Source: an uncultured Eubacteriales bacterium
GTDB taxonomy: Bacteria > Bacillota > Clostridia > Christensenellales > CAG-917
Reading direction: 5' to 3'
Length of the DNA stretch: 9,132 bases
Assembly: GCA_900553825.1 (NCBI GenBank)
Contig: USEV01000021.1
Coordinates: 1-9,132 of the forward strand
The position numbers and the translations under genes were made by a program. Every line of letters begins with the position of its first letter. Position 1 is the first letter of the stretch. The notes beneath the pieces are model-generated. The model saw only the letters and a list, made by a program, of their open reading frames with translations, was not told the DNA's origin and did not search any database. Shown here in pieces: positions 4,111 to 9,132 of the stretch.

Positions 4111-5097
4111 ATGATTCTGGTCACCGGCGGAGCGGGGTATATCGGCTCGCATACGGTTAGGGAACTCCGCGACAGAGGGCGCGATGTCGTGGTGTACGAC
4201 AACCTGGTCACGGGACACAGAGCGGCGGTCGGCGACGCGCCGTTCGTGCAGGGCGACATCTTCGACAAGGAGTTGCTGGTCAGGACTATGAACGATTACA
4301 AGGTGGATTCCGTCGTGCACTTCGCGGCGTATTCGCTGGTGGGGGAGAGTATGTCCGACCCCGCAAAATATTACCGCAACAATGTGGCGGGCACGCTTTC
4401 GCTCCTGGACGCGATGTTGGAAGCGGGGGTGAAATATCTGGTGTTCTCGTCGTCCGCCGCCACCTACGGCGACACGGGTGACGGGCTCATCACCGAGGAG
4501 AGCCCGCAGAATCCGACCAGCGTGTACGGTCAGACGAAACTCATGATGGAACAGTTCATGAGCGACTACGACAAGGCATACGGCATGAAATATATCGCGC
4601 TGCGCTACTTCAACGCGGCGGGCGCGCACGAGAAGGGCGACATCGGCGAGGACCATCATCCCGAGACGCATCTCATCCCCATCATATTGCAGGCGGCGGC
4701 GGGAAAGCGCAGCCACATCGGCATTTTCGGCGACGATTATCCCACCCGTGACGGCACCTGCATCCGCGACTACATCCACATCACCGACCTCGCCGACGCG
4801 CACATCCGCGCGCTGGACTACCTCAGGGCGGGCGGCAAATCGACCTACTACAACCTCGGCAACGGCAACGGCTTTTCCGTCAAGGAGGTCATCGAAACGG
4901 CACGCCGCGTCACGGGCGAGAAAATCCCCGCCAAGGTGGAGGGCAGACGCCCCGGAGACCCCGCGACGCTGGTTGCTTCCAGCGACAAAATCAAACGCGA
5001 GCTGGGCTGGAAGCCCCGCTTCGACAGCCTGGACGAAATCATCGCCTCGGCGTGGAAGTGGGCGAGCACTCACCCCGACGGGTACGGCGACAGGTGA
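4111..5097 (+). CDS. galE: UDP-glucose 4-epimerase
   Basis: A 328-residue extended short-chain dehydrogenase that interconverts UDP-glucose and UDP-galactose with tightly bound NAD, supplying UDP-galactose for cell-surface polysaccharides and the Leloir pathway. Visible features are the N-terminal NAD-binding GGAGYIG (6-12), the SSS block with probable catalytic S115, the YGQTK motif with Y139 and K143, RYFNAAGAH (165-173), and the GalE-typical segment RDGTCIRDYIHITDLADAH (213-231). The length is normal. The ATG at 4111 is preceded by AAAGGAG (4098-4104) at six bases, which excludes an in-frame GTG at 4090. The TGA stop lies two bases before the mcsA ATG, so the gene heads the stress operon in the place usually held by ctsR. 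Specificity for UDP-GlcNAc as well cannot be judged from sequence. Confidence 0.93.
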   Translation: MILVTGGAGYIGSHTVRELRDRGRDVVVYDNLVTGHRAAVGDAPFVQGDIFDKELLVRTMNDYKVDSVVHFAAYSLVGESMSDPAKYYRNNVAGTLSLLDAMLEAGVKYLVFSSSAATYGDTGDGLITEESPQNPTSVYGQTKLMMEQFMSDYDKAYGMKYIALRYFNAAGAHEKGDIGEDHHPETHLIPIILQAAAGKRSHIGIFGDDYPTRDGTCIRDYIHITDLADAHIRALDYLRAGGKSTYYNLGNGNGFSVKEVIETARRVTGEKIPAKVEGRRPGDPATLVASSDKIKRELGWKPRFDSLDEIIASAWKWASTHPDGYGDR

Positions 5098-5099
5098 GT

Positions 5100-5441
5100 A
5101 TGCGTTGCGACCTTTGCCGTAAGAAGGAAGCGACACTCGTCGACAAGACCGTCCTCAACAACGGGGTGGTGGAATTCCATTTCTGCGAGGACTGCTACAA
5201 GGCGATAATGCGCTCGGGCATTTCCCCTTATGTCGTGATGTGCGAAGTCGAGGCGAAGAAGGGCAAGGAGTGCCCCGCCTGCGGCACGACGATGAGGGAC
5301 TTTGCCTCGGCGTTCATGTTCGGGTGCCCGGAGTGCTACCGCAATATGCGCGAGATAGCCGTTGCGGCGGCGGAGGCCACGCAGGGCAAAAACGCGGTCC
5401 ATGTCGGAAAACGCGCGGGAGGTGTGAGAAGTGGCAGATAA
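5100..5441 (+). CDS. mcsA: McsA-like zinc-binding activator of McsB, lacking the UVR domain
   Basis: A 113-residue protein with four CXXC pairs (C3/C6, C29/C32, C58/C61, C76/C79), matching the zinc-binding part of McsA, which binds and activates the arginine kinase McsB. The HVGK segment (101-104) corresponds to the conserved H-x-G-K-x-P stretch of full-length McsA. The protein stops about ten residues later, so the UVR motif domain of roughly 50-70 residues found in B. subtilis McsA is missing. There is no sign of a frameshift: the C-terminal codons double as the mcsB ribosome binding site and overlap mcsB by 11 bases. Translation is probably coupled to galE, because AGGTG at the galE end lies close to the ATG. 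Identity rests on the cysteine pattern plus the neighbours. Confidence 0.85.
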   Translation: MRCDLCRKKEATLVDKTVLNNGVVEFHFCEDCYKAIMRSGISPYVVMCEVEAKKGKECPACGTTMRDFASAFMFGCPECYRNMREIAVAAAEATQGKNAVHVGKRAGGVRSGR

Positions 5442-6468
5442 CTTCGGCGCGTCGAGCGATTACACGCGGTTCAATGTCATATCCTCTCGCGTGCGGCTTG
5501 CGCGCAATGTGGAGGGTATGCCTTTCCCGAACGCGAAAATGCGCGTGTCCGATGCGGATATGAATGCCTTCACGGCGGGTGCCGTGCGCGCGGCGGAAGG
5601 GCTTTTCGAATACGGCTTTTTCAGGATGCGCGACCTCGGCGAGCTCCAGAAGACGGCGCTTGTCGAAAGGCATCTCATTTCCCCCGCGCTCGCACGGAAC
5701 TCCGCGACGGGCGCAGTGATTCTGGAAAACACCGAAGGCATATCCGTCATGCTCAACGAGGAGGACAGGGTGCGCGAACAGTGCGTGGCAGAGGGGTTCA
5801 ACCTCCGCCTTGCCTATGCCCGCATCTCCCGCTACGACGACAACCTCTGCCGCGAGCTCCCCGTCGCTTACGACGACAGGCTCGGTTTTCTGACCGCGTG
5901 CCCCACCAATCTGGGCACGGGAATGCGCGCCTCGACAATGCTGTTTCTGCCCGCGCTGAAACTTGCGGGGGCAATCGAAAGCGCGTTGACGCGGTTTGTC
6001 AAGGACTACGGTCTGACAGTGCGCGGAGTGTACGGAGAGGGGAGTGAAGCCCTCGGGGACATGTACCAGCTTTCCAACACCCGCACGCTGGGGCTGACGG
6101 AGGAGGAAATCCTTTCCGTCATAGAGCGCGCGACGGTGGAGATGTGCATGAACGAGAGCCGTGCCCGCGAGAAACTCGCCCGCAAGGCGGGGGCGCAACT
6201 CTACGACAAAATCGCGCGGAGTTACGGCGTGCTGACGAATGCGTATATGCTCACTTCCGCCGAACTCATGAGCCTCATCTCGGATGTGAAGCTGGGCGTG
6301 ATATTGAACATACTGCCACTTAAAGACACAAAAACGCTTGATAAACTGCTTGTTTTTTGTTCCGCCGCCAACCTTGCGCTTCAAATGGGCAACGCCTCGG
6401 CGGGGGAACGGGACATCGTTCGGGCGGCGCTCGTCAAGCGCACGCTCGAGGGCGGCGCGCAAAGATAA
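5431..6468 (+). CDS. mcsB: protein-arginine kinase McsB
   Basis: A 345-residue member of the phosphagen-kinase fold that phosphorylates arginine side chains on damaged or unfolded proteins, marking them for ClpC-ClpP. Visible motifs are SSRVRLARNVEGMPFP (18-33), NEED (109-112), GFLTACPTNLGTGMRAS (152-168) with the catalytic-loop C157, YGEGSEALG (201-209) and the phosphoarginine-receptor motif RDIVRA (327-332, family form RDxxRA). The length is usual for McsB. The GTG start is supported by GGGAGG (5417-5422) eight bases upstream and by the position of the conserved SSR block. It overlaps mcsA by 11 bases and lies 29 bases before clpC. One oddity is that NEED is followed by Arg113, where phosphagen kinases and B. 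subtilis McsB have His. Confidence 0.96.
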   Translation: MADNFGASSDYTRFNVISSRVRLARNVEGMPFPNAKMRVSDADMNAFTAGAVRAAEGLFEYGFFRMRDLGELQKTALVERHLISPALARNSATGAVILENTEGISVMLNEEDRVREQCVAEGFNLRLAYARISRYDDNLCRELPVAYDDRLGFLTACPTNLGTGMRASTMLFLPALKLAGAIESALTRFVKDYGLTVRGVYGEGSEALGDMYQLSNTRTLGLTEEEILSVIERATVEMCMNESRAREKLARKAGAQLYDKIARSYGVLTNAYMLTSAELMSLISDVKLGVILNILPLKDTKTLDKLLVFCSAANLALQMGNASAGERDIVRAALVKRTLEGGAQR

Positions 6469-6497
6469 AAGGCGCTTTGCCGTTTCAAGGAGAAGAT

Positions 6498-9065
<2,568 letters not shown>

Positions 9066-9084
9066 ATCGATGTTTATTTGCCCA

Positions 9085-9116
9085 AAAAAGCGGGTTAACG
9101 CCCGCTTTTTGTTTTT
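9085..9116 (+). terminator. intrinsic terminator after clpC
   Basis: AAAAAGCGGG (9085-9094) pairs with CCCGCTTTTT (9101-9110) over 10 bp around TTAACG, followed by G and another run of five T. It lies about 20 bases past the clpC stop codon and closes the galE-mcsA-mcsB-clpC operon. Confidence 0.93.
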
Positions 9117-9132
9117 ATCGGGCGTCCGAGCC

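Noticed and set aside
4007..4111. Upstream extension of DinB by 35 residues
   Set aside because: The extension would read through both promoters and adds no conserved residues. MERTILHCD is the family start.
2459..4114. 551-codon plus-strand open frame opposite dinB and rdgB
   Set aside because: Long antisense frame produced by the GC-rich codon pattern. The minus-strand frames carry complete family motifs of DinB and RdgB.
6357..6497. Upstream extension of ClpC into the mcsB gene
   Set aside because: It overlaps the mcsB coding end in another frame, while ATG 6498 has a good ribosome binding site and begins the Clp N-domain.

Overview
The window looks like chromosomal DNA from an uncultivated, fairly GC-rich member of the Bacillota (Clostridia-type). 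The evidence is an mcsA-mcsB-clpC block (protein-arginine kinase and its ClpC unfoldase), an rdgB plus YsnB-like phosphodiesterase pair arranged as in Bacillus, a Firmicutes-style DinB, AAGGAG-type ribosome binding sites, and tRNA genes that all encode CCA. The first 41 bases are not biological: they are an Illumina Nextera read-2 adapter preceded by the end of an i7 index, so this is the untrimmed end of an assembled contig.

Left region (42-950): a probable tail of a truncated tRNA gene, a strong terminator hairpin, then about 800 bases with no credible protein gene but several hairpins and a second terminator-like structure. A strong extended -10 promoter (888-916) then drives a cluster of five tRNA genes: Gly(TCC), Arg(TCT), His(GTG), Gln(TTG) and Lys(TTT) (951-1367). 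The tRNA-Lys 3' end, its terminator and a following small hairpin are duplicated 184 bases further on (80 of 84 bases identical). The second copy also serves as the terminator of the leftward genes.

Middle region (1624-4006, minus strand): dinB (translesion DNA polymerase IV), rdgB (XTP/dITP pyrophosphatase) and a small YfcE/YsnB-type metallophosphoesterase. dinB appears to have a leaderless transcript, because a TATAAT box ends six bases before its ATG and no ribosome binding site is present.

Right region (4111-9065, plus strand): galE, mcsA, mcsB and clpC are packed as one probable operon starting from a near-consensus promoter, and a strong terminator follows clpC. The dinB and galE promoters are back-to-back and their -35 elements meet inside a 6-5-6 palindrome. 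McsB phosphorylates arginines on damaged proteins, McsA activates McsB, and ClpC recognises phosphoarginine and feeds substrates to ClpP. Two things depart from the usual Bacillota layout: the ctsR repressor gene normally at the head of this operon is absent and galE occupies that position, and McsA lacks its C-terminal UVR domain. ClpC also has an unusually long linker between its N-domain and first ATPase domain. I found no clear undescribed system. The most notable items are the duplicated tRNA-Lys tail, the rearranged Clp operon and the leaderless dinB promoter.
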